From Gari tellinella (Eukaryota > Mollusca > Bivalvia > Cardiida > Psammobiidae), in the NCBI GenBank assembly GCA_922989275.2, contig OV277856.1:55065358-55129357 (forward strand): a stretch of DNA of 64,000 nt, in the 5' to 3' direction. Position 1 is the first letter of the stretch, and every line of letters begins with the position of its first letter. Both the position numbers and the translations under genes were made by a program. Shown in pieces: positions 54,419-63,937 of the stretch. The notes under the pieces are model-generated. The model was given only the letters and a program-made list of their open reading frames with translations. It did not search any database and was not told the origin of the DNA.

Positions 54419-54633
54419 GGGGTAAACAACTGAGAACAGATTACCTAAAGGACATACCAGTACAGCGAGTAGGTCGGCGGGAGGAGATAGGCAACACTGT
54501 GTTATACCTGGTCAGTGACGCAGCCCAGCTCTTGACGGGGACTACCATCATCGCTGACGGAGGATCATGGCTTACAAATGCTAACAGTCTTAGCCGAATG
54601 AAGAAAATAGCAGAAATGCAATCAAAGATGTGA
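54419..54633 (+). CDS. DECR2: DECR2 terminal exon, copy 8a (residues 220-290, SKM end)
   Basis: Acceptor ATTTTAATAG follows CATGATCTGG-like sequence. Encodes GKQLRTDYLKDIPVQRVGRR, EEIGNTVLYLVSDAAQLLTG, TTIIADGGSWLTNANSLSRM then KKIAEMQSKM and TGA. ADGG.WLT is the conserved C-terminal SDR motif, and SKM fits the [SAC][KRH][LM] peroxisomal import signal. AATAAA at 54660-54665 is a good poly(A) signal, so 8a can act as a last exon on its own. Spliced product 290 aa. Confidence 0.95.
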
Positions 54634-54732
54634 TCAATTTATAGTCTTATATTATAAATAATAAAATAACACTGTTATAACCACTCAAAGGAAGACTTCT
54701 TAAAGGTTGTGATGTAAATTGGTAAAGATTTT

Positions 54733-55717
54733 TATGCTCCCAAAGCATTCTTGTTTTGGATGCATATATTAATCGAACAGTCCATTCGTCAGTCCGTCCA
54801 TGTAAACCGTGTCCAGAGCATATCTCCTATATTACATCAGGTAGGAATGCCAAACAAAATGTGTGGATACACCTTGCAATGACTGAGTGTTGAGTACACT
54901 TTTCAGGTCTTTGTGACCTTGACTTTGACCTGTGACCTCAATTTTACAAAACACTTGTCCCGAGGATATCTACTATACCTGATTATCCAGGGATAGCAAA
55001 TTAGGTGTGTGGATACATCTTGGGATGATTGAGTGTCACATACCATTTTCAGATCACTGTGACCTTGACATTGACCTCTGACCTCATTTGTTAAAAACCT
55101 GTGTCAAGAGCATAATTATCTCCTATACCTTTTCAGCTTGGGATGGCATATTTAGTGTATGAATCCATCTCGCATGACTGAGTGTTGCATACCATTTTCA
55201 GGTCACTATGACCTTGCCATTGACCTTTGACCTCAATTGTACAAAAAACATATCTGAAACATACAAAACAACTTTATCAGCTAGGGATAGCAAATTTTGT
55301 GTGTGAATACATCTTGGGATGAGTTTCATGCAGTAGTTTCAAGTCACTGTGACATTGACCTTTGACCTAATTTTGTAGAAAAAGCTTGTCCTAAGCATAT
55401 ATCTCTTATAGCTTTTCAGCTAGAGATGGATAGCACATTTGGTGTGTGAGTACAGCTTTTTAGGACTAAGTATGGTATTCTTTTTCAAGTTTCAAGGCCA
55501 CTGTGTCCTTGACCTTTTATCTAATTTTGTAGAAAAAGCTTGTTCTAAGCATATCTTTTAAAGCTTATCAGCAAGGGATAGCACATTTGGTGTGTGGGTA
55601 CATCTTGAGATGACAAAGTGTCACATACCATCTTCAAATGTTCTGTATCGGTATACTTACAGGTTTGCATACAATAACAAAACACATTTTTGACTAAAAA
55701 AACACTTTGGGAGCATT
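54733..55717. repeat. Element S: ~1-kb element with five ~160-bp tandem units
   Basis: TATGCTCCCAAAG on the left faces CTTTGGGAGCAT on the right. Units repeat GTCACTGTGACCTTGACCTT and AGCTAGGGATAGCAAATTTG then TACATCTTGGGATGA. It lies between terminal exons 8a and 8b. Confidence 0.8.
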
Positions 55718-55803
55718 TGTCACTCACTGTGACACACTTCTTGTTTATCAAATTGGCATTAGTCTGTTTAGCTTTCACCCTTTTAAAAGCAGACACCATT
55801 TAA

Positions 55804-56050
55804 CCCTTTTAACCCTAGCCACGCATATATGCACCATTTTTGCGAGCAGTGTACCTGTATAGATTACCTGTGCTTTGCAAAATGTGCAGGCCCTGATCAG
55901 AGGGCTCCTAGGAACCCTCTATTCAGGGTCTGCACTTATTGTTATAATTAAACGTGTTGACAAAAACAACCCTAAATTATAAAAAAAAAATGGACTGGAC
56001 TTAATCGAGAACTGGAATTGTCCATTTTAAGTTTAAGGGGGAGGAAGGGG
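55804..56050 (+). mobile_element. Family B MITE, copy B9
   Basis: TTAA at 55800-55803 and 56051-56054. CCCTTTTAACCCTAGCCACG to GGGGGAGGAAGGGG. Hairpin shortened (GGGCTCCTAGGAACCC). Confidence 0.8.
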
Positions 56051-56245
56051 TTAATTAATTAACAAAGTCAGTTTTATTTTGAGTGGTCATACTAGTGTGA
56101 TGTACTATATAATATAATATACTGATATGCCATATCATGAGATAACCAGACTTATTGCATGGCAAGACAGTGTAGACACAGCCTGACCATATTCTCAGAC
56201 ATTGCGTCTGATCAGGGTCTAGACTGTCAACAAGTAAGATAATAG

Positions 56246-56444
56246 CAGGGCTGCCTTTCTCCAGATTGTTCAGAAATTTTAGGATCTTTATCTTAGCAGA
56301 TGATATCTTAAAGCAGGCTGAATGTAAAGCAGAATGTGCCTAAAGGCACATTCTGCTTTACTTTCAACCTACTTTAAGCAATCGCAATTGAAAAATAGAA
56401 ACATAGAAATCAGGATTTTTCATGATCAACTTATGGCAGCCCTG
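56246..56444. mobile_element. Family L copy L4 (core I hairpin)
   Basis: CAGGGCTGCCTTTCTCCAGA to CTTATGGCAGCCCTG. Core I GCAGAATGTGCC/GGCACATTCTGC (56330-56357). A decayed core II hairpin follows at 56484-56543. Confidence 0.82.
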
Positions 56445-56653
56445 TATTAAAGATGACAATTTTATCACAATACATGAGAGTGTCAAACAGTATCGACCCA
56501 GACCACCTCCTGAATAGTATGTGGTCTGGGTCTACACTGTTGGCAGGGTCAGGTTTTCGCGTATCCTGGCTCAAATATGTTTTATAAAATGCCAAAACGA
56601 CAGCCTATGCTATGAAAGTAGATCTATTAAGTGAGTGATTTGGATTTTAATAG

Positions 56654-56895
56654 GGGGTAAAGCAGTGAGAGCAACAGCTGACCTCAATGATTACCACAAG
56701 GCATACCTTAGAGACATACCAATCCAGCGAGTTGGCCGGCGGGAGGAGATAGGCAACACTGTCTTATACCTCGTCAGTGACGCAGCCCAGCTCTTGACGG
56801 GAACCACAGTCATCGCTGATGGGGGGAATTGGCTTACAAGTGCTAATAGTCTTAGCAGAATGAAGAAAATAGCAGAGATGCAATCAAAGATGTGA
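56654..56895 (+). CDS. DECR2: DECR2 terminal exon, copy 8b (longer linker, SKM end)
   Basis: Acceptor ATTTTAATAG, same phase as 8a. Encodes GKAVRATADLNDYHKAYLRD, IPIQRVGRREEIGNTVLYLV, SDAAQLLTGTTVIADGGNWL, TSANSLSRMKKIAEMQSKM and TGA. It has nine residues more than 8a and 8c in the segment before IP.QR. The frame and PTS1 are intact. I see no AATAAA in the next 200 bp. Product 299 aa if used. Confidence 0.9.
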
Positions 56896-56970
56896 TCAAT
56901 TGTTAGTTTAATGATTAGTGAATAGTAAAGCCCTGTATTCCAACCACTAGAAAGAGGACTTTTATGGTGT

Positions 56971-57221
56971 TTAACTCTTTCCTAAAAAATATGCCTTTTT
57001 ATGCCTTCAATTTATTCCTCCACCGAAGAAAATAGTTCCATTTTTATACAGATATGAATATGCAACGTAAGAAATATCTTTTAAATCCTAGCAAATGGCA
57101 GCTTAAAGCAGGATGAAAGTAAAGCAGAATGTGCCTTAAGGCACATTCTTCTTCACTTTCAACCTGCTTTAAGTGGTCACCTGACTTCAAAACTAGACAT
57201 GGTCAACGGGGCAATAGATTT
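56971..57221 (-). mobile_element. Family A MITE, copy A26
   Basis: TTAACTCTTTCCTAAAAAAT to CAACGGGGCAATAGATTTA. Hairpin GCAGAATGTGCCTTAAGGCA then CATTCTTC. A core II-like remnant follows at 57320-57382. Confidence 0.72.
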
Positions 57222-57576
57222 AGACTGAGATCCAAATTGAAAATGAAAAATGTTTTAATTTTACATCAGTGCATATTTTATTATAGTACATTAAAACATA
57301 TCCTATACTTTACAACTTTGCAGGCCCTGCTCTGAGGGCTATTATGGAGCTCTCTGACCTAGCTGTGTCTACACTGTTTGCAAAGGTAGTTGGACATTAT
57401 GTACCATTACCAAAAAGTCCCATTACTGAAACATATCATTTTGACGAAGAAACTTTCTTTTCAGTGGTCATAATAGTGGGGTTTACTGTGTATAAATTAA
57501 TATTATGTATATTGTATAAGTGCTATGTAGACAGAATGAAATATACCATAATGGATCATGATCTGGATTTTAATAG

Positions 57577-57791
57577 GGGGTAAACAACTGAGAACAGATT
57601 TACTAAAGGACATACCAGTCCAGCGAATTGGCCGGCGAGAGGAGATGGGCAACACTGTGTTATACCTGGTCAGTGACGCAGCCCAGCTCTTGACAGGGAC
57701 CACGATCACCGCTGATGGTGGGGCATGGCTTACAAGTGATAATAGTCTAAACATCATGAAGAAAATGTTTGAAACACATTCAAAGATGTGA
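57577..57791 (+). CDS. DECR2: DECR2 terminal exon, copy 8c (SKM end)
   Basis: Acceptor ATTTTAATAG; the 30 bases before the exon match those of 8a almost exactly (CATGATCTGGATTTTAATAG). Encodes GKQLRTDLLKDIPVQRIGRR, EEMGNTVLYLVSDAAQLLTG, TTITADGGAWLTSDNSLNIM, KKMFETHSKM and TGA. Many differences from 8a are silent, while the tail after NSL has diverged at the protein level but retains SKM. Product 290 aa if used. AATAAA occurs only at ~58366, inside A27. Confidence 0.9.
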
Positions 57792-57920
57792 TTAGCCCAC
57801 TTTAGGGTTTGAAACAAATTTCCCCCATGAATAAGCCTTTTTATGCCACTAATTATCTCTCAGGAAGTCCTGAACTTAACACAGACATCATTTCCAGTTT
57901 CTTGCCGGATGGTAGCTTAA

Positions 57921-58163
57921 CTCTTTGAACCCTAGTCCCGCTTATAGGCGTGCTTTTCAAACAGTGTACATGTGAGTAGTACACATGTCCTATACAAACA
58001 GTGAAGGCCCAGATCAGAGGGCTCCGAAAGGAGCCCTCTGATCAGGGTCTTCACTGTTTGTCATAATGCCAAATATTGACAAAAACAACCCATAAAAGTC
58101 AGAAATGGACTAGACGAAAATGGAAACTGGAATTGTCCATTTAAAGTTTCAGGGAGGAAAGAG
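57921..58163 (+). mobile_element. Family B MITE, copy B10
   Basis: TTAA at 57917-57920 and 58164-58167. Hairpin loop GGGCTCCGAAAGGAGCCC is identical to B7. A decayed A precedes it (57825-57920). Confidence 0.88.
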
Positions 58164-58407
58164 TTAACCCTTTACCCAATCGCCTGTTCCAAGTTCAACC
58201 CCTTCAAGCAGGTTGAAAGTAAAGTAGAATGCGCCTTAAGGCCCCTTCTGTTTTATTATTAATCAGCTTTAAGTTAGCATCTGCTAGGATATAGAAAATA
58301 TTTCTTACGGTACATGATCATAAATTTGGTATAAATTGAAACTATTTTCTTCAGAGGAGGAATAAATTAAATGTGCTAAAAGGCGCTTCTATGGGGGAAA
58401 GGGTTAA
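58164..58407 (+). mobile_element. Family A MITE, copy A27, abutting B10
   Basis: Shares the TTAA with B10. CCCTTTACCCAATCGCC to ATGGGGGAAAGGGTTAA. Hairpin partly mismatched. Contains AATAAA in GAGGAATAAATTAAATG. Confidence 0.8.
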
Positions 58408-58549
58408 ACCAGGTTGAAAAAAACTGGCTTAATGTTAATTTTTTTGCATATGACAAGTGCACTATTCACAGACACACTGATTCCAAAGGGAACATACATG
58501 TAGTGAGGGTTTTAAGTATGTTAGTACAAAGTACAAGACATGCTTATGC

Positions 58550-58935
58550 TATAACCCCGGCATAGTATTTTTTTTAGTTGTCGTTGTAAACGGCTTAAAG
58601 AATTTTGAGAAAATGCTCTTGATTCCTATGTCCCAGTCGCTCATACTTTCATATTCGGTATGCATGTGTTAATAGTCAAGGCATTTCTATTTATGCAAAA
58701 CCCCAATGACATTTAGCTTGCATGTTTAGATTTTGAAATCTGCATCTAGGTTTCAAAAATTCAACTCCTATGTCCCTTGAGGTATAGATTTCATATTTGG
58801 TATATGCATGTGTGACATTAAACCTAAAACCATCCATGTGAAAAATTGGACCCATGTGACCTCAACCTCAGAATCTGCTTTTTAAGTTTGGAAATGTGCC
58901 GCCAGCAAGCTTTGGTGTCTTCCAACAACTCTTGT
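58550..58935 (+). repeat. Family Y copy, ~2 units
   Basis: GTCGTTGTAAACGGCTTAAA, TATGTCCCTTGAGGTATAGA and CCAACAACTCTTGTTCC match the flanks and units at 21.4-22.1 kb. Confidence 0.7.
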
Positions 58936-59067
58936 TCCATGTTAATTTGTTATGAGTTTGACATTATCCATTTGTCTTTTCTCTAATACATATTTTACAC
59001 CAATCCAGGTTCTCAAAGTTCATTGTTCAACATCAATCTACAAAGCCAGTTTCAATGTAAAAGTGTC

Positions 59068-59208
59068 TTAACCCATTAACTCATAAGCGATAAACAGTTA
59101 TCAATTCTTATCTCAATTCAAGCTAGTGGATTAAAGTGTGTCAAAATGAGTAAATATGAGAATATTGCGTAATGCATCAATTTGAGTCAGTATGGCTTAA
59201 TGGGTTAA
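59068..59208. mobile_element. Family P copy P2
   Basis: TTAACCCATTAACTCATAAG to GTATGGCTTAATGGGTTAA. Matches P1. Confidence 0.75.
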
Positions 59209-59448
59209 CTCTTTCAACACCATGGACCTGCTTAACATATACATATTACATTTGCAAACAGTGTAGACCCTGATCAGAGGGCTCCTATAGGAACCCTCTG
59301 ATCAGGGTCTATACTGTTTGCTAGTTTTAGACTAGAATTTATTAAAGTACTGAGTATTATAAGTAGACTGGTTCACGTTTTTGTATCTAAAAAGATCCAC
59401 AAGAGAACCTAATAACACACAAGATTTACTTAGTGTTGAAAGAGTTAA
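59205..59448. mobile_element. Family R MITE (core II hairpin)
   Basis: TTAACTCTTTCAACACCATG to TTAGTGTTGAAAGAGTTAA. Core II GCAAACAGTGTAGACCCTG (59254-59321). The hairpin is B-like, but the ends are not. Shares a TTAA with P2. Confidence 0.82.
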
Positions 59449-59699
59449 CTCAATGAATGCTAAATAACATTGTATTCTGCAACAATTGTCATCTACGTTC
59501 TAAAAGAAGTACAATTTTAAACTTTCAAAAAAGGTTTTTACTGTCAAACATTTTTGCCTGTAGCATGCAAGGAGTTATTTTACCCACTACCCTATAGTCT
59601 GTTTCTAGTTTTGAAGATCAGGCCCCACAATGTTTGCCCGTCAGATTAAAATGAATAGTCAGAATTGCATCCACCTGCCCTTTGAAATCTAGTCATTTG

Positions 59700-60010
59700 G
59701 GAACAGTGCACATGTGAAAAGTACACTTGTCCTCTGCAAACAGTGAATACCCAGACCAGAGGGCTCCTTTAGCCCTCTGATCAGGGTATGCACTGTTTGT
59801 AATACGTGTATTAAATAGCCAACAATAGACTGGTTTAAAGTGTCAATTTGTAGTTTCACTGAGAATAGTGAAGGAGCTGTCTGATCAGGGTAGGCACTGT
59901 TTGTTATACATGTATTAAATAGTCAACAATAGACTGGTCTAAAGTGTCAATTTGTAGTTTCACTGAGAATAGTGAAGGAGCTGTCTGATCAGGGAAGGCA
60001 CTGTTTTCTT
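59700..60010 (+). repeat. Core II remnant followed by a ~113-bp tandem duplication
   Basis: GCAAACAGTGAATACCCAGA hairpin at 59737-59801, then two units with CAACAATAGACTGGT, GTCAATTTGTAGTTTCACTG and GGAGCTGTCTGATCAGGG. Only the right core II arm is copied in each unit. Confidence 0.75.
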
Positions 60011-60052
60011 ACAGAAATTGTCTGCATTATTTGTGCCCTAACTTAATCCATT

Positions 60053-60270
60053 TTATGCAGGATACACTTTTAGGTGTACCTCTAGGCAAACAGTTTTGAT
60101 CTCAGATCAGGCCACACATTGTGGGGCCTGATCTGAGATCAAACCTGTTTGCAGCTAAGTCAATATTATATCAGAAACTGCTTAAATCTTTTGCAAATAT
60201 TTGAGTTATACCCATTGCAGACGACATTTTAAAATGGCCGCCAAATATTACCCAGCATACAATGGGTTAA
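60053..60270 (-). mobile_element. Family D MITE, copy D3
   Basis: TTAATCCATTTTATGCAGGA to CCCAGCATACAATGGGTTAA. Core II GATCTCAGATCAGGCC with loop ACACATTGTGG. Confidence 0.88.
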
Positions 60271-60639
60271 GATGCTAATCTGACACTGCATACAAGATGA
60301 AAGTCATCTCTTGTTTTAGCCTATATATAGGTACATAGCTATGGTTATTTATGGTTAATTTTTAATAAGCCATTGTTTGATTGTTATTGATTAATATACA
60401 TTTATATCTAATTCTAATTAGATATACATCAGTATATGATATTTTTATCGAAAATTGTGATCAATCAACCAATTATGAGAATAAATTTACATGTGAGTGA
60501 CTTTGTTGTTTGTTTTTTATTGACCATCAAAAATGTGAGTCATGACTGAGTGTTTGATAGGTTGATATTGGTCCCAAAAGTATTGTACAGTGGTGACTTG
60601 CAAGAATATTTATTTTCAAATTATTTTTAAAAGTTTCAG

Positions 60640-60712
60640 CTTGATGTAGGTCAAGAGTAATGCAGAAAGCTCTTATTTGAGCTTTCTGCATTACTATTGC
60701 TCTGTGTCTGGA
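60640..60712. repeat. Solitary hairpin of the LINE-array type
   Basis: AGAGTAATGCAGAAAGCTC and GAGCTTTCTGCATTACT pair perfectly (60653-60696). Same ATGCAGAAAG/CTTTCTGCAT form as at 29.0-30.6 kb, far from any LINE ORF. Bases 60271-60639 show nothing else. Confidence 0.75.
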
Positions 60713-60777
60713 TGTTATCCATCTTAAGATATCAACAATCAATGTTTTCTGTATGTAATGAGCCTTATACACAGGTA

Positions 60778-61085
60778 GTATTGTACAGCACTCCCTCTCT
60801 ACAACAACACCCAATAGAAGACAAAAATTGTGTGCGTTGTTCGAAGGGAGTCATTATAGGGAGGGAATTCTGCTTACATTTGAAAACAGCTTGAATCCAG
60901 ATCTGGATTTAAGCTGTTTACACTCGTCATTAAGTTTTTTCTGTCAAAATGTCTATTAAATCTTTTGTAAAAAATAGCAGACGACAATTCTAAGCAGGCG
61001 ATATTGCAGCACTAAAAGCGTAAGACATAAAAGCGACAAGGGTCGTTGTAAGGAGGGGGTCGTTTTTAGGAGGAAGTACATGTAC
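60778..61085. mobile_element. TA-flanked pogo-like element with hairpin remnant
   Basis: TACAGCACTCCCTCTCTACA on the left; GGGTCGTTGTAAGGAGGGGG on the right. GAAAACAGCTTGAATCCAG and GGATTTAAGCTGTTTACAC inside are a shortened core II. Related to 62669-63025. Confidence 0.55.
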
Positions 61086-61129
61086 TGTATTGTATGGTAA
61101 AATATTACATGTATAAATATTTTAACTCG

Positions 61130-61345
61130 TTGAATCCTAGCGGCAAATAGACTTATCCTTCAAAGACAGCGTGTCTGTGACGAGTACATTAATTTTGTCC
61201 CATTGCAAACATTGTAGATCCAGATCAGAAGGCTCCAAAAGGAGTCATCCCTCTGATATGGGTCTGCGCTGTTTGTCATTTTGCAATAAATAGTTGAATA
61301 TGGACTGGACGTAGCTGGAAGTTGGAATTGTGCAAGAAAGGTATC
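61130..61345 (+). repeat. Decayed family B copy
   Basis: CTCGTTGAATCCTAGCGGCA, GCAAACATTGTAGATCCAG and GGGTCTGCGCTGTTTG. Confidence 0.6.
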
Positions 61346-61369
61346 ATGAGTAAATGAGCTACACCCGTA

Positions 61370-61560
61370 TTCAACCCTTTACCTCATAGCCTGTTTATAG
61401 TTTTGAAGACAGGTGACCACTTAAAGCAGGCTGAAAGTAAGCATAAAACTTTCAGCCTGCTTTAAGCTTAAATCTTCTAGGCTATATAACATATTTGTAA
61501 TGGTAATTGTTCATGAGGTTATAAACTGAAACTATTTCCACAGATAGGAATTTTAATAAA
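61370..61560 (+). repeat. Family A copy with deleted hairpin
   Basis: CAACCCTTTACCTCATAGCC, GGTGACCACTTAAAGCAGG and CTTTCAGCCTGCTTTAAGC are joined with the GCAGAATG tip missing. Confidence 0.7.
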
Positions 61561-61715
61561 AAACAAAAAGAAAAGTTTGACTAGGCATCCCTTTGATAAA
61601 AATGGACTAATCCAATATATAACATGGAAGAATCCACTGGACACAAATGGGCTAAGTCTGATGTAGAGAATGGAAGAGAAGGTTGTACGTCAGTAACTTG
61701 GCTTCCTGGAAAACG

Positions 61716-61969
61716 CAGGGCTGCCATTTCTCCGGATTTTTCCTAAATCTCCGGATTTTTTCCCAGTTCATTGTAGCTTAAAGCAGGCTGAAAGTAAAGC
61801 AGAATGCGCCTTTAGGCGCATTCTGCTTTACTTTTAGTCTGCTTTAAGTAGTCGCATGTCATCAAAATAGAAACAGACTATGGGGGAAAGGTAGGATTCT
61901 TAAAATCGCACTTGAAAAATGCAAATTTGGAAATCTTAGGATTTTTCATGTCAACTTATGGCAGCCCTG
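61716..61969. mobile_element. Family L copy L3 (reference copy, core I)
   Basis: CAGGGCTGCCAT and ATGGCAGCCCTG perfect ends. A 6-bp duplication AAAACG lies at 61710-61715 and 61970-61975. Core I GCAGAATGCGCCTTTAGGCG with CATTCTGC. Confidence 0.88.
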
Positions 61970-61975
61970 AAAACG

Positions 61976-62480
61976 GCATTAACAATTTCTACAGACTTTT
62001 GAAAATGTATGACAGATTTGACGCCTTCTAGTATAACCATCAATAACATTAGCATAAGTTTTGGTTCATGGAAAGACAAAGCGGGCGATCGTCAGACAGC
62101 CCAAACTGTACTCTTAAGTGCTGTTTAATATTCATTACCGTCAGGTATTCGTACGGGACAGTTGCCAAACTGGGACCTTTTGGAAACAAACAAGTGTCAT
62201 AGATATTGGGTACGGTATCCTGATGGTGTTTTTCATGCGAGTACGTGATATTTATCTCATTGTCCAAGCTTTAGAGTGAAACCAAGCTTGTGAGTGATCA
62301 AATATTCACAAGCTTTTCATAAATAATTTTGTTTTTTAGAACACTCTGTGAACGGACTCTTATCTCCAGAGACCTTCCAACCTTGTCGTGGTTCTGGGGT
62401 TTCAATATATTGTCAAAGGGAACGTTTCAGTTTATTTGACCGAGATTATCCCCTCTTGTAAGAACTATAAGGAAGACGGG
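61976..62480. other. Intergenic stretch, nothing recognised
   Basis: A 72-codon minus-strand ORF (62049-62267) has no family I know; it may be chance or an isolated exon. Confidence 0.35.
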
Positions 62481-62483
62481 TTG

Positions 62484-62661
62484 ATTGGTTTGATCACATG
62501 CGCAGCAACCATACAAACTTTAACACTTTGACTATAAATTAAGTCGGCTACCACTTTCAGACTGTATAGAAGTGTTTATATATCGCACATGTCCGTCTCA
62601 TAACCATAAATTCACAATACTTCCATTAATTTGCTTTCATTTGAGTATTTTCTCATTGTTT
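62484..62661 (+). promoter_or_regulatory. Possible promoter and leader exon of a downstream gene
   Basis: ATTGG (62484-62488, inverted CCAAT), TATAAA (62533-62538) and a TTCAGAC start-like word ~25 bp later are in order. A donor-like GTAAGT follows at 62662. No coding sequence is attached in the window, so this is speculative. Confidence 0.25.
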
Positions 62662-62668
62662 GTAAGTA

Positions 62669-63025
62669 CAGTGTTCCCTCCCTACAACGGCCCTCTCAAC
62701 AACGACTCCCTCCTTAAAACGATCGACCGTTGTCGCAGTTCCCTAAAGAGGACAATAATGTCAAACCTATTCACGACTGCAATGACGTCTGCTTAAAATG
62801 TCTGCTGTTTTCTTTAAAGTTACATAATGGACATTTTGATAGAAAAACCCTAATGATGAGTGACAAACAGCTTGAATCCAGATCAGACACCGCGTCACGC
62901 GGCGTCTGATTTTGATTCAAGCTGTTTGCAAATGTAAACCAATTTCCCTCCCTATAACGACTCCCTCCCAACAACGAACATAATATGTATCTCCCATCGG
63001 GTGTTGTAGAGACGGAGCGCTGTAC
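62669..63025. mobile_element. TA-flanked pogo-like element with a TTAA-type insert
   Basis: TACAGTGTTCCCTCCCTACA on the left; GTTGTAGAGACGGAGCGCTG on the right. A core II hairpin inside (CAAACAGCTTGAATCCAGAT / GATTCAAGCTGTTTGC, 62867-62930). Confidence 0.65.
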
Positions 63026-63317
63026 ACCATTTGGGGTTCATTCTCTTAAAAACGAATGTATTTGCGAGAGTCATAAAATAGCATTATGAATCGCAGCCTG
63101 CAGTCAATGAAGTTAAACAAGTGTAAACATATAAAGATAATTATGGACAATAATAATAATTACCAAAGCAGGTCCAGTGCTTGTACATATACATATATGG
63201 ACTATAATTTTGCCAAAGCAATTTCAGTTGAATGTAAGTACTATCCCATATACATATATGAACCACAATAACTAACGAAGCAGTTCCAGCAGAGTACAAG
63301 CACATTATGTACATATA

Positions 63318-63674
63318 CAGTGAAACCCCTCTAAACCGGACATGTGTGGGGACAACAAAAATGTCCGGTTTAAGGGGTTTCCGGTTTAGAGGGGTTTTAA
63401 CTTGTTTCGTGTATGGAAGATAGCTGATCACTTAAAGCAGGTTGAAAGTAAAGCAGAATGCGCCTTAAGGCGCATTCTGCTTTACTTTCAACCTGTTTTA
63501 AGCTATCATCTGCTAGAATGTACAAATCATATTCTTCAGTGTAAGAAAAAACCAAAGACGTAATAAGGCGTGTTGTTGGTGTATTGGGTAAAAATAAAAA
63601 AGGATTGGAAACGGGACCAAAGCTTTTGTCCGGTTTAGAGAGGATTACGGTATTTAGAGGTTCCGATTTCACTG
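63318..63674. mobile_element. Element M: pogo-like, CAGTGAAACCCCTCTAAACC ends, with family A inside
   Basis: TA-flanked CAGTGAAACCCCTCTAAACC and AGAGGTTCCGATTTCACTG; CCGGTTTA words repeat. A family A copy with core I (GCAGAATGCGCCTTAAGGCG then CATTCTGC, 63453-63480) lies at about 63397-63591. Confidence 0.75.
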
Positions 63675-63937
63675 TATACATATGATATGGCACTCGTCAA
63701 AGCAGTACCAGTTGAGTATATGAACCAGTCCATACATTTAAATATACAAAAAAAAACCAGCTGAAACAGTAACTGTTGAAACTGACCGCAAGCACGCTTA
63801 AATATATGGACCATAACGATTGCCAAGGAATATCCAAGTGTGTATCCAAATATATACAAATACATATATTAATGAAGTGAAACTCCTTATCTGTACATGT
63901 ATCCCTGATAAGAAAACCAATTTCTTTGCTTCTTTTT

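Noticed and set aside
54419..57791. Three separate downstream SDR genes instead of alternative last exons
   Set aside because: Only the terminal exon is repeated; no copies of exons 1-7 lie between, and all three share an acceptor in the same phase.
57503..57817. 104-codon minus-strand ORF over exon 8c
   Set aside because: It is the antisense shadow of the DECR2 terminal exon.
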